From Carya illinoinensis (lineage: Eukaryota > Streptophyta > Magnoliopsida > Fagales > Juglandaceae), in assembly GCF_018687715.1 (NCBI RefSeq), contig NC_056760.1:40089501-40153500 (forward strand): a DNA stretch of 64,000 bases. The letters run 5' to 3'. Below, in pieces: positions 49,601 through 60,655 of this stretch. The number at the start of each line of letters is the position of its first letter. Positions within the stretch are counted from its first letter, which is position 1. The position numbers and the translations under genes were made by a program. The notes below the pieces were generated by a model. The model worked only from the letters and a program-made list of their open reading frames with translations. It was not told where the DNA came from and searched no databases.

Positions 49601-50528
49601 CCGGAGGATGGTGGTCAATTGATGACCGGTGGTGAGGCCGTAACTGTCGTGTACGGCGGCATGGAGGATGAGGATGGGTTTTTACCCATTTTGGCTAGTG
49701 AGTCCATGGGAGGAGAGAGGGAGAGCATGGGAGCTTGCCGACAGGAGAGAGTGATGGCCGGCATGAGAGGAGTGATTAGTGACTGGCGGTGAGGCCAACG
49801 GTAGTCGGCGGTGGCTGGGTTGTTGGAGAAGAAGTGCAACACGGTGGAGAGAACATATCGTTAGGTTGGATGTGCATAGCAGAGAGAGAGAGGAGAGAGA
49901 AGAGAGAGAGGGAAAAGAGAAAAGTGAGGGAGAAAGGCTAGGGGCTTGAGTATTTAATTCAAGTAATGCGTTTCGTGATCTTCAAAATGATCTAACGATG
50001 AGTTTAAACACTGATTTGAAAATGCGTAAGTGTTTTATAAATACTGAGAGGAATTAAGATAGAATATTATTTTATAAACTAAAGTTTATAAAATAATATT
50101 TCTTCATCATTATTTAAAATGATGAAGTATCTTCAATTATTCAAAGAGAATAAAATCATTTAAATTTAATTTAGAGTTTTCAACGTAAAGTTAAATCTCT
50201 TAATATTTTAAAATATCTAAAATATTTAATTTAAGTAATTATCCACAATTATAATATTTTTAGAACTCATTAAAATATTATAATTGTGTTACTTTAAAAA
50301 CAAGTTTATCTAATAATACTGGAAGTATCTCATATATAAATATTTCTAGAATATTTAACATATATGTAAATTTGAAAATATTTATCTTACTTTAAAATCT
50401 GCTGGATAATTTTGAAAACTCGCTATCGAGGTACGACATATAGGACGAAGTTCAGCATGTAGACCGAAACTCAGCATGTAGAATGAGGCTTATAATTAAA
50501 GAAGAATAAAGAAGGAACGGATATCACA
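46686..50528. mobile_element. 3.84 kb TG...CA element related to copy A (copy B)
   Basis: Begins TGTAACGCCTG and ends GGATATCACA. The flanks CTCTC (46681-46685) and CCCTC (50529-50533) match at 4/5. It shares the order of blocks with copy A: 'cataccaggatacaaaagac' near the start, 'ggttggtaatccatttcgtc' with 'ctactagtattacttatt' (47385-47440), 'aatacttacttgga.ttccatgc' (48060), 'cattacatatggtaaat' (48530), an AG-rich G/C-rich block (49540-49935) and an AT-rich end. No coding domain. Confidence 0.68.
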
Positions 50529-50533
50529 CCCTC

Positions 50534-51231
50534 TTTACCTCTCTAATGGACCTACGAATAGTAAGTTATTTATAGCCCATATTGCCTCCATAGTTCATTG
50601 TTGAGATTATTGAGCCCTTTGGTGAAGTACACTGTAACTATGGTAATGAATTTTTGCCAATTATGATCACAATTTTCATGTACTCTTTTTCCCTTTTATA
50701 AGGCTTGATTGTAATGTTTATTCTTTATGTTTTTGTTGTTTATGGTATATTGGAGTATGGTTTATTGGAATCCGTATGAATGAGCTTATTCTCTATGATA
50801 GAATGGTTACTTGGCAAGTTAAACTAATGTTGATTTTCTGTTATCTAACTGACGAGTAATCATGGAAAAACGAGTAATCATGGCTAACGAGTGATAGGAA
50901 AATTTCTATGTTTTGGTGAACACGATGTAAGTTTACAATGGCTTTACTACTAGTCTTGCTCTTGTACTTTGTTACTCTCGTGATATTCTAAACATGCATA
51001 TGAAAATGATGCCTGATAAAACTATTTATTTTAATAGTCATTGTCAATTGGCTTCTATTAATGATGCAAAATGATCCTTTTGCCTAGGGTTGGGTTCCGA
51101 CTACAACAAAGTCGGAAAGCCCAACTCTAAACTCCAAAGTCGAAATTGGGTTCCGTCTCTGACTCTGATTAAAAGCAGACTCCGACTTCGATCTGAATTG
51201 TTGGAGTTAGAGTCGGAGTGTTGGAGCCAAC

Positions 51232-51269
<38 letters not shown>

Positions 51270-51645
51270 TTGGTGGCTGCCATCGTCAAACGGTGATGGT
51301 GTCGACATTGCTAAAGCCAATGGAACCACTTTCCGCAAGAACTTGAGTTTCCCTTGCTGCCTATCAGACATCTCCATACCGATGGGTTTGTTGGCCAAAG
51401 AGACTATACTATAGTAGCTTTGTTTTGGTTGTCACAATATTTGCTGTGTTATAATTGGTGGTTTTCATGTTGTTTGCTATTTTTTTTTTTTTAAATATCA
51501 GATGAGTGAGTTAGCAGGTGAAAATGAAGATTTGATTAACTTGGATGCTTTGGACTCATAAAGTTTTCAAAATGAGAGAACTAAAAGCGATACGAAGGAA
51601 ACGATAAAAGTATGGAAGTTTTTTTTTGAGATGGTTCCTAATTCT
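50534..51645. other. Intergenic sequence with repeat fragments
   Basis: 51085-51235 holds 'gggttccgactacaac', 'gcagactccgacttcg' and 'gagtcggagtgttgga', a decayed GACTCCGAC-rich dispersed repeat. A (GA)n array is at 51235-51267. 51502-51650 has frame pieces (MSELAGENEDLINLDALDS, ETIKVWKFFFEMV) that may be the N-terminus of a hAT transposase, directly in front of the PI31 relic. Confidence 0.45.
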
Positions 51646-51671
51646 GACAATTGATGGTAAGACGACGTGTA

Positions 51672-53448
51672 GATGAGGTCGGTATGGACCAGTGGAACGA
51701 GCTAGACGACGAGTACGCTTTCGTATACACGAACCCTGACAAGGGTTCGAAGAAGGTGCTCGTCAAGTGCCTTGCGATGGAAGATAAATTGCTAGTGGAT
51801 GCTCTTGCTGACGGGGCTTCCGAGGCGGTCCATCTCTAAATTAGCTAGGGGTTTCCTTTTACTTTGTTCCTCTTTTCGCTTTCGATTGGGTATTTTCGGT
51901 TCGCTTAAATTTTTTTTCTTCAGTTCCGTTTATGGGGTTGGTGGGTTTTTCATTGCAGTGTTGAAGACTATGCTGGAGAAAATGGGGGTACCAATTATTC
52001 TGCGCAATATAAGAATCTGGCGGAGCTGGTGAAGAAACTGGATACTGAAGTCCTTTCTAAATTAGATGGATCCTCACTACCGAGTTCATCAGATAATGCT
52101 TCAAGGTAATTGGGCTTAACCTATTTGTAGTATCACTTTGTCTATTTACTGATAATTGGTGCATGGAAATGATTTCGAATAGATTAGTGCATTGCATTTG
52201 ACGCTTGAACCCATTTCGCCTACTGATTCGCACACTCTGTAGTTGCTGAATGTATTAAATCCTTTTTCCCCTCCTGTCTTCATGATCTTATTGATTTTAG
52301 AGTAAAATAAATAAGTCGGTGATTTGAGAATTGCTTAAGGGCAGGAAAAATTTTTGGCTGGTTTTTTTGTTATTCGGTGGTTGAATACCGTTTTCGGTTA
52401 TCACGAAGTTCAGATTATAGTGCTCGAGTTTTTCTGCTCAATTCCAAAGTCCCAAATCTATTTACATTTTTGTTTGCTACAAGCTTTAGCACGCACCTGT
52501 AGGTTTTCTTGAAAAGCTTGCCAGTGAACTTTTCTTATATCATTATGTAAGCACAGATTAGGAATTAGGTGATATAGAAATGGGGAAACATTGAAATTTT
52601 GAAGTAAATACTTGATTGAATCACTTCATTCTGTTGATCAGTTTAGCCTGGAACCATGGCTTTTCCTAGATTGGACGTGTTCCTAGGGTGGATTTGTTCT
52701 GTGTTTTGTGTAGTAAAATTCCTTGGTGGTTTTGGTTTGGTCATGGGGTAGTTGAACTGTTAACCCAATGGCTTGCTGGGGACATGGTTCGAGTGCACAC
52801 ACTAATGAAGAAATTTTCTTTTAGGAAAGTATTCTCCTCCTTTTCCATGTCTAATTTTTTTTTTTTTTTTCCTTTTATCTCTTGGGGAGTAGGCTTGTTT
52901 TAAATTAAAACGACTACATTTCAAATCATCATGTGAATATCTCTATATCAATCGATACTTCTTCTCAAGAATTTTGTTTGTGGTATGGAAATGTATTGAT
53001 GGAATTCATACATATACCTCTGCCCCTAGTCCTAAACCCTCCTCTCTTCTTTCCTAGTCTCAATTTCTTTATTCTTGCGCTTCCTTTCATTTCCTATATG
53101 AGAGACAAAGGAAAGGATATTAGAATTTAAGCCTTAGATTTTTCAAGCCTCGATTCTTTTTCCCCCATCAAGTGAAGCTCTATGTAAAAGGTCAAGTATC
53201 CAATAAATTTATAAGGAGTTATATAAATTGAATAGGAATTTACATTTCAACTTGAACTGTGAACTTTTCAATGTGAACCCTGAAACAGATGTGATTGTGC
53301 ATAATGAGCACACTTCTCCCTTGATTGTTTTTAATGATTGCGTCGTTTTCTGCTCTGCAAGCTTGGAGACCAGTGAAGCAAGAAGAAGCGACATTAGCGC
53401 TGCTGTTCCAATTGGTGGACGTTCAAGCCCTGAAACTCATCCTGCATG
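51672..53448 (+). pseudogene. Proteasome inhibitor/regulator PI31-like (PTRE1-type) pseudogene
   Basis: Exon A (to 51844) reads DEVGMDQWNELDDEYAFVY, then KGSKKVLVKCLAMEDKLLVDAL, a clear match to plant PI31 N-terminal domain proteins. After HL the expected Glu codon is TAA (51837), and the donor after ATTAG is CT instead of GT (51845). Exon B 51959-52105 (SVEDYAGENGGTNYSAQYKN, then LAELVKKLDTEVLSKLDG) has good AG and GTAATT sites and phases. A likely exon C starts at 53362 (SLETSEARRSDIS, ending ETHPAW) and runs into a poly-C/poly-A tract. The first exon, covering about 60 N-terminal residues, and the Gly/Pro-rich C-terminus are absent. PI31 proteins bind and regulate the 20S/26S proteasome. 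This copy is truncated at both ends and has a stop plus a dead splice site. Confidence 0.85.
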
Positions 53449-53470
53449 GTCTCTCTCTCTCTCTTCCTTA

Positions 53471-53520
53471 CCCCCCTCCCCCCCCCCCCCCCCCCCCCCC
53501 CCCCAACAAAAAAAAAAAAA
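53471..53520 (+). repeat. Poly-C run (6 + 27 C) followed by poly-A
   Basis: CCCCCC, T, then 27 C, then AA-C-A-rich. The mirror of the G run at 3487; length is likely uncertain in the assembly. It ends recognisable PI31 sequence. Confidence 0.9.
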
Positions 53521-54127
53521 ACAATTTCTCCAGTTTCTTATATTCATTTAATCGTTGTATTGTATGATTTCATAAAGTGCATGCTGTCCGTACATAATTG
53601 CCATCAATTAATAAGTGTGAACTTTTTTGGTAGCTGCAGTTATGGTAGATAATTCCCCCCCCTTTTTTTTTAACTCCCAGAGTCCCAGTCACATTTTAAT
53701 CAGCCATTTAAAATATTATTTTCAATAAATAATATAATTTCTTAATTAGAAGATGATCCATCCAACAGAAAATCTTATGTTACTGCATTGATCTTCTGGT
53801 TATTACTGAAATTTCCCTAAACAGATTGTAATCGCAAGATCAGCCAATATTATTTTAACTTCAGTGTCATAATTTCTTTCCTAAGAATCTTTTTCTAATT
53901 CGACTGTCCGAAATTGTTTTTCTGCAACGAAACAAACACAAATAGTTGGATCTCATGTAAATGATGATGCTTTAGCATGATGTTAACATAATATGCCTTT
54001 GTTAATTACATGGAAAACTATGCACTGAAACACATGCTTATAACACAAACTTCAATCAGAATTCCAATATTTCTAAGAGTACAATTCTTTTTTTCTTAAT
54101 TTGATCATCATTTAAATATTTAGAAAT
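53521..54127. other. Intergenic sequence, 3' flank of the NPF gene
   Basis: AT-rich; the 3' UTR of the minus-strand transporter gene is expected in the right part. No other feature. Confidence 0.5.
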
Positions 54128-57100
54128 TTAAGCTAGTTGCAGTTCTATATCCTCCTTAAAAGATATACTACCTAATACCATGGCATCACCATCGTCTTCA
54201 ATATTGCAGTCTGCCACAGCCACCCTCTGCACAGTTTTGTGAGAATACCTTCGAGCCAAGAACACAAAAAAAAGCATGTTCACAGCAGAAATTCCAGCCA
54301 ACAGCCAATAGAATTTGTCCAAACGGCTAGTATTCAAATCTTTACCAAACCAACCGTGTCCATCCGTCTTGGTTAAACGTCCAACAATGGTTATCAACCA
54401 ACCACTCACGAAGTTTGCAGCTCCTATAACACTTGGGTATAATGCAATGCCTAAGCTCCGCATAGATTCTGGGACTTCTTCATAAAAATACTCCTGCAAG
54501 CCCACTAAAGCAAATCCATCTCCAATACCGAGGATGAGAAATTGGGGAGCCAACCAGAAAACACTCATGGAAAGTGAACTCTTTCTGGGATCATTCTCCA
54601 CTACGCCTAGCCTTTTCTTCTCAACAAGGGCTGCAACTACCATTACAAGAATGGAGAACAGCATTCCAATACCAATCCTCTGTAGGATAGTGATTCCTCT
54701 CTCGTTTCCTGTTGCCTTTCTTAGAGTGGGAACGAGGATCTTCTCGTAGATGGTGACAGAGATAATCATTCCAATGGAAGCAACGGCGGAAATTGAGACC
54801 GGGGGAAGCTCGAAGCCATTTCCAATCTTTCGGTTTAGTACAACACCTTGTTTGATAAAAAAGGTGGTGCGTTGTGCTGTACAAATTCCAAATGGCAAAG
54901 TAGCAAGCCATATGGGGATCATGTTCAGAACAAGCTTCAACTCCTCAACCTTTGTCACGGTCGCAAGTTTCCAAGGATTCTGCTTCTCATCTGGATTATG
55001 CTTGTCTCCAAGAACAGCTGCTTTGTCGAGAAATCTGAAATAGAATACCCAGAAAAATTATTCATCGCTCCAGTGTATGGATCTCAGTTTTTCATCCTGC
55101 AGTCTGATAAGGATAATTTGTGTTTAATTAAAATTAGGGGTTGACATGCTTACTTGAGTTTGTTTGTGTGACATAGGAATCTCCCTTTGGTCTTCTCTGC
55201 CTTGGGAATTTCAAACAATTGAGCAACACTGGAAGGATAAGGAAGATTTCTCTTGCGAATGGCTGCTACAAGAACTTGCAACAATTGCATCAAGGGGCTC
55301 CCACTTGAATGTCTGTAACGATAAAATGGCCTTCCTGTGATGAAGATAACCAACGACACTGCCATGACTGCCGTGAGTATGATATATGAAGCACCCCAGT
55401 TCACATGGTCTTGCACATACACAATCACAGTCACACCAAGTAGAAGTCCAGCACAATGGCCAAAGTTCCACCAGTTGAAGTATGTCATCTTCTGCCTTCT
55501 TTCTTCAGTGTGATCATCATCAAACTGGTCCGCTCCAAAGCTCTCCAAAGACGGTTTAAGCCCTCCAGTTCCTACCGAGATCATGTAAATGGCAAGGAAA
55601 AAAACCACCTCGTGAACCTTCCTAGGCTTTATGCACATATCAGTCTCACAAGCCTTTAATCCTGGTATGAACCAAGACAACGTCAGGAGGATCAGACCCT
55701 GCATTATGTCAATATCAAGCACAGAATTTTGTCAGTCTTAAGACCCTGAAATGTACAAAATTTTTAGACTAATGATCTGGTCTTTAGATTTAAAGGAGAA
55801 TTACCATGAGATAGATTATGGTTGACACGAGCGCTGTCGAGAATCTGCCTAAGCAAGCATCAGCTATGAACCCTCCCAACAGTGGCATCAAATTAGTAAC
55901 ACCAGACCAGTAGTTCACGTACTTGGTTGCTGTCTCAAGGTCTTGAAGCATTACTTTACTGAGGTAAAGGATCAAGCTGGGTGCAATTCCAAAGTAACTC
56001 AATCTCTCACTGAACTCGATTGCTGCCCAAATGATCAAACACAGTCACAAAAATTAATTTAGTTAAAGATAATTAGCTTTCTTGTACCGGTCTCCGTCAT
56101 ATGCATGTTACAACTTTAAATGCTTATTGCTCGTTTCAATATATATTTTGATTCTCTGGCGAGATTTAAACCTTTCGAAAAGAGCATCATCACTCGGTCA
56201 AATGAAGAGAATAAACTCTTTTTTATTTTTATTTTTGGAATGGTTCTACCCATCACTACTGGGTCCTTTATCCGTGTTGACCTCAAAAAGTGGTAGGGCC
56301 GATCTACCAATTAATTTCCGATGTTTCCGAAGAAATGAAGATTGTGGGGGGCCGGAAGGATTTTATCGTAATATTTGTTGCAGACGTGCAAAATGATGAT
56401 GAAGGATATATCGTTACTTTTCTGTTCATTTAACCGAGTGATGATGCTCTCTTCGAAAGCTCTAATTTTACGTCAATTCATAAGAGGATCGATTATTTCA
56501 CCTAAAGCCAAAGACTACATATTTCTCATGCCGATTAATATTAAAAAAGTGATCTTTGTGGAGGCATTTCTGATACGAAAGCGTTCTCAGGCCACATGTC
56601 AAATCATGCATGCAATTTGACTGCGATTTTTTTGTTCCTTTCAGAATGTACCGACCAATCGGCGTAGTTCTCACGCCTAGGTAGCTACCTCCATGCAATT
56701 AGCCGCAGTTTCTCTTATAAAAACCCGAAACAAAGTCGACTCGGCTAATCTTATACATGCACGGAAAAATCTAATCGCAATACAACTGTATATTAATATA
56801 TATATTAATTTAATACGATTAATCAAAATGTAGATTTTGTTAAAAGTAATATTAATTTAAATTTTAAATATAAAAAAATTAATATTAATATATAGATTAA
56901 TACGTAATTTTATTTATACGTAATAAAACTTTGCCGCGAGTGAGGACTCATTCTCCTACATAAATAACTTTTGAAAATCTTACCGCGAGTGAGGACTCAT
57001 TCTCCTACATAAATAACTTTTGAAAATCTTGCCCTTTTATTTTATATCCATCCGCAAAATCAAATAATTAAAAAGTATGATTTTAATTAACGCCCAACCT

Positions 57101-58134
57101 TCGACACAGGATAAAGGTCTCATCTTTCTTCGCTCAGGGGACAGAGGTCCTACGGTAGGTAACAGAGGCACAAGCAACTTGAGTTAGGAAGGCCCCACTT
57201 TAATGTAACTTAATTAAGAAGGTAGGCGGCTTATCAACATGACCTTACCCATAAAATTAAGCCCGAACTCCAATATTTAAGTTTGAATCAGAGAAATAGA
57301 GGTTGTGTCTCTAATATATTGGGATTTCCTGATGTGCCAACCCAGTATAAAGTTACTTTAGTATCCCTTAGCATACTAACTAGAGAACAACATCGGTTTT
57401 ACTCTAAAGGGTGACAATATGATATGGTGCATATTAAATGAACGTGCATGCTATACCAGCTGGTTCTTGGATCATTGCAGCCAAAAGACAGAAAGAAGAA
57501 GCAAGTCTACATGGTATTATATATATGGCACTAGATTTGGGTCACTAACAAGCAGTAACGAACAGATCATCAAAGTGGAAGTTGAGGGACCTAAAATTCA
57601 TGTCGAAGAAAGAATACGTTTTTTTTTTTTTTTAAGAATTATTCCACAAATACGTATAAACATATAACTTGTATACCAATATTTGATAAAAAAAAAAGAG
57701 AGATAAGTAACACATGCAAAGAGTGTTCAGTTTGCATATATGTTTCCCCGTTCCTGTAGTTTGAGCCTTCAGCATATCATGTATATATATAATTAGGAAG
57801 GGTACTGCATTCAAGTGACTAATTAATTATGCATGCCAGTATTGGGATGAGGGAAGATATTGAAAATTTAGAAGTATTTTTCCTCCATCTGAACACATGC
57901 AGTTCTGGATATAGGTAGCAACATGCAGGGAGGGAGTTATTGATCTGTGTCATGCATTATTAATAGCGATTCGTATTCCTTACCAATGATAAACCTGGAG
58001 GCCTTCCAAACACCAGTGGAAGCCCGAAGAGGCACTTTTCCTTTATGATCCACAGAAGAATCATAAACCAATAAATTCTCCTGGTCAGTCTGATCCCTTG
58101 GTTGACCTGCTCCCTTCTTACTGATCTCCTCCAT
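54128..58134 (-). CDS. NRT1/PTR-family (NPF5.6/5.7-like) transporter, four exons
   Basis: Exons on the minus strand: 58134-57984, 56022-55805, 55698-55154, 55034-54128. All introns are GT-AG and phases join cleanly to 606 codons plus stop, the usual NPF length. The N-terminus is hydrophilic (MEEISKKGAGQP...). The proton-coupling ExxER motif is E53-F-S-E56-R57. GTGGLKPS is at 166-173 and FGADQF at 177-182, the PTR signature, followed by NWWNFG. A long central loop carries SSVAQLFEIPKAEKTKGRF. The C-terminal half has APQFLILGIGDGFALVGLQE and YPSVIGAANFVSGWL. Twelve membrane helices are expected. NPF proteins are proton-coupled importers of nitrate, peptides, hormones or other solutes; the substrate cannot be told from sequence. 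Loop wording (NYWSGVTNLMPLLGGFIADA) favours the NPF5.6/5.7 group. No stops or frameshifts. Intron 1 is about 1.96 kb and holds repeats. Confidence 0.93.
56173..56461. repeat. Inverted-repeat-flanked segment in NPF intron 1
   Basis: 'ctttcgaaaagagcatcatcactcggt' at about 56173-56200 is mirrored by 'accgagtgatgatgctctcttcgaaag' at about 56433-56459. Arms of roughly 40-45 bp enclose about 230 bp. This is MITE-like, but no target duplication was confirmed. Confidence 0.7.
56934..57031 (+). repeat. 49-bp tandem duplication in NPF intron 1
   Basis: Units start 'ccgcgagtgaggactcattc' at 56934 and 56983 and are identical, so the event is recent. Confidence 0.92.
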
Positions 58135-58297
58135 CTCTTCAGAACACTTCCTTGAGCTAAGATCAGGAAGCTGGTAGAATTTATAAGAAAGAAAGACTAG
58201 CTACCATATAGAGAATATACATACGATTCGAAAGAGGATTTAGGCTAGTGGCCGTAGACAGAATATGATTGGTGTGATAGCTTGGCTTTGGGACTGT

Positions 58298-58306
58298 CAT
58301 ATATAG
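58298..58306 (-). promoter_or_regulatory. TATA box of the NPF gene
   Basis: On the minus strand CTATATATG lies about 165 bp before the ATG at 58134, giving a leader of about 130 nt. This is the only good TATA motif at a sensible distance. Confidence 0.6.
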
Positions 58307-58405
58307 AGAGGATCGACGTTAGCTAACATAGCTTTTTCTTCACGCACTGAGTTTGGGTTTCTAGATACGTACTCCTGTGCGCGTCCAAGAGACAGATGAC
58401 ACTTC

Positions 58406-58449
58406 AGCATCATGTCATGCCAATGATAGCATCATGTCATGCCAATGAT
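58406..58449. repeat. 22-bp perfect tandem duplication upstream of the NPF promoter
   Basis: 'agcatcatgtcatgccaatg' plus 'at' is present twice in a row, about 100 bp upstream of the TATA box relative to the minus-strand gene. It contains TCATG/CATGA and CCAAT motifs, so it might alter promoter activity. Confidence 0.9.
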
Positions 58450-59143
58450 GCGAAGAAAGGAAGGTACAAAATCTCTTAAAGTTTGAATCTTTTTTAAAAA
58501 ATAAATTAATTAACTTGTAGTGTCTTGTCATCTTATTTCAAAATTAAATATATAATTTAAAAAAATCTATTTATCATCTTAATTTTCATAATCTTATTAT
58601 CATTTTAATATCTTATTATCATCCTATGATAATATTAGACGATATGTTTACAAATAAAATATAATAATTAATTTGTAATAATTTAATGCCACATTATAAA
58701 ATAATAGAAGGATAATGAGAATTAAGATAATGAATAATATTACTTATATAATTTTATTAATTATTTCAAAAAATATCTTTAATTGTAATTATTAATCTTT
58801 AAATAACCAACAAAATAAAATATTAATCTAATTAAAAAATAACAATTACAGATAAAATAAAATTAAAATATACTAATCTAATTAAGAAAAAAATAAATTT
58901 AAAAAAGATAATTATTAACTAAAACGTATCCGTTAATTATGAAACCTCCTCCTAATTCGTCTCAGACCTACGAAAATACTTTCCCACCAATAACATGAAA
59001 AAATTTCATATTCCTTTTCCACTCCTAAACAAGTCAATTAAAGGAGGCTGCCGGCCTAGTCGTACTACTATATGTGAACGCACCCCGTATATACGCACAC
59101 CTGCATGTATGAAAATAAACGCGCAACTGCATGATTTGTTTCC
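58450..59143. other. AT-rich intergenic sequence
   Basis: Low-complexity A/T-rich sequence with repeated 'attttcataatcttattatc' phrases. No gene recognised. Confidence 0.5.
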
Positions 59144-59280
59144 ACGTTTGAGATTTGAATTTTGTCGCCTTTTGTAGGTTTCCTCTCGAGCGGCTGTTTA
59201 GACGTTTGAGAGTTGGCATTTGGCGCCTTTTGTACGTCTCCTCTTGAGTGGCTGTTTAGACGTTTGAGATTTGGCATTTA
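59144..59280 (+). repeat. 58-bp tandem repeat, 2.3 copies, before the copia element
   Basis: Units start 'acgtttgaga' at 59144, 59202 and 59260 (last partial) and share 'cgccttttgta' and 'ggctgtttag'. They differ at several positions. The array stops where the copia LTR appears to start. Confidence 0.88.
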
Positions 59281-59282
59281 TT

Positions 59283-59668
59283 ATTAGAGCAGGATATACA
59301 GAATGACATCAGTGTCCCCACATCTCCAGATGATGAAGAATCTGCTCCTTGTGGCAGCATAGATGGTGCTGATATGAAGACTCGATCACCAACTAATAAA
59401 CAAGTTGTTTGTAATAGTTTATCTGTCCATTTACTAGAATGTCCTTCCCTTAGCTGATATGTAATGTACCCTTATATAATTTCATTATATAGTTGTCCAG
59501 AATATTCCTTAGTTAGTTAGGATTTGTTTTCCCTCTTGTAGTATAAAGCAACAGCACCATGTACAGCCAAAACACACGATGGAATAGAAGGATCAGTTTT
59601 TCCTCCACACATTCTCTCTCTATTATTTTTCTTCTTCTCTGCTATTTTCTTCTTTGCTTATTCTTATA
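59283..59668 (+). repeat. Probable 5' LTR of the copia element
   Basis: Contains a TATA-like 'cccttatataatttc', a pyrimidine-rich end ('ttcctccacacattctctctctatt') and stops just before the PBS. The left boundary near 'tattagagcagg' is a guess because the 3' LTR is outside the window. Confidence 0.5.
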
Positions 59669-59681
59669 TGGTATCAAGAGC
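59669..59681 (+). other. Copia primer binding site
   Basis: TGGTATCAAGAGC, complementary to tRNA-iMet with one extra A, the common copia form. It is 23 bp before the gag ATG. Confidence 0.85.
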
Positions 59682-59703
59682 CACATAGTGAGAAACTTCT
59701 GCT

Positions 59704-60655
59704 ATGGCTTCTGAAAAACCTGCATCCATTTTTTTGGATTTTGCAAATATTATCAACCCTTATCGCCTAGATCATGGGGACAATCCCTCCATTCCCTTGG
59801 TCCCTGACCTTCTCACCTCAGAGAATTATACAACCTGGTCAAGAGCTATGTGTAGAGCTCTTCGTGCCAAAAACAAGCTTGGTTTCATCAATGGAACCTT
59901 AACCAAACCAAAAGACCCTGCTGACCCACTCAATGATGCCTGGGAGAGATGCAATGACTTAGTGGTCTCCTGGCTCCACAACTCCATTAACCCCACTCTC
60001 AAATCCAGTATTGCATTGGTGGATGATGCAAATCAAATATGGGGAGAACTAAAAGAACGTTTCACTCAACAAAATGGGCATAAAATCTTCCAACTCAAAA
60101 AGGCTCTCATAGGTTTGCACCAAGACACTGATTCAGTAAGTGTTTATTTTGACAAACTTAAAACTGTTTGGGATGAACTCCTCATATTTGACCCAATGCC
60201 TGATTGTAATTGTGGCAAACTTGCTGTCATAAATGATAGATACCAAAGAGATTGTGTCATACAATTTCTTATGGGTTTAAATGAGTCTTTTAATGCCACC
60301 CGTGACCAGATTATGCTACTAGATCCCTTGCCTCCCATAAATAAAATATTTTCCATGGTTCAGCAGCAAGAGATGCAGCATCTTGTGCTTAAAAGTACCC
60401 CTTCACCTGATTCAATGGCCCTTGCTGTCAAGCAGCCATACACAGCATATAAGCCCTTTTCCAAACCACTTCAGCCTTTCAAACGAGATAGGCCCTTTTG
60501 CACCCATTGCAAAATACAAGGACATACCCTGGACAACTGCTTCAAAGCAAGAAATGCCCAAGCCCCCATTTGCATTCACTGTCATATGACAGGCCATCTA
60601 GCAGATAAAGTGCTACAAAGTGCATGGTTATCCACCTGGGCATAAACTTCATGGC
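59704..60655 (+). pseudogene. Copia gag
   Basis: ATG at 59704 (MASEKPASIFLDF). The N-terminal block NPYRLDHGDNPSIPLVP, then LTSENYTTWSRAM, is the plant copia gag type. Two CCHC knuckles follow: CTHCKIQGHTLDNC (about 60499-60540) and CIHCHMTGHLADK(C) (about 60571 on). One extra A in 'gataaagtgc' near 60607 shifts the frame before the last Cys. The true reading continues in the frame of 60620 (HGYPPGHKLHGKP). A single-base lesion in an otherwise open gag suggests recent decay. Confidence 0.85.

Noticed and set aside
53362..53567. Pro-rich frames through the poly-C tract taken as the PI31 Gly/Pro-rich C-terminus
   Set aside because: The prolines come from the C homopolymer. The true PI31 tail has mixed Gly/Pro/Phe motifs that are not seen here.
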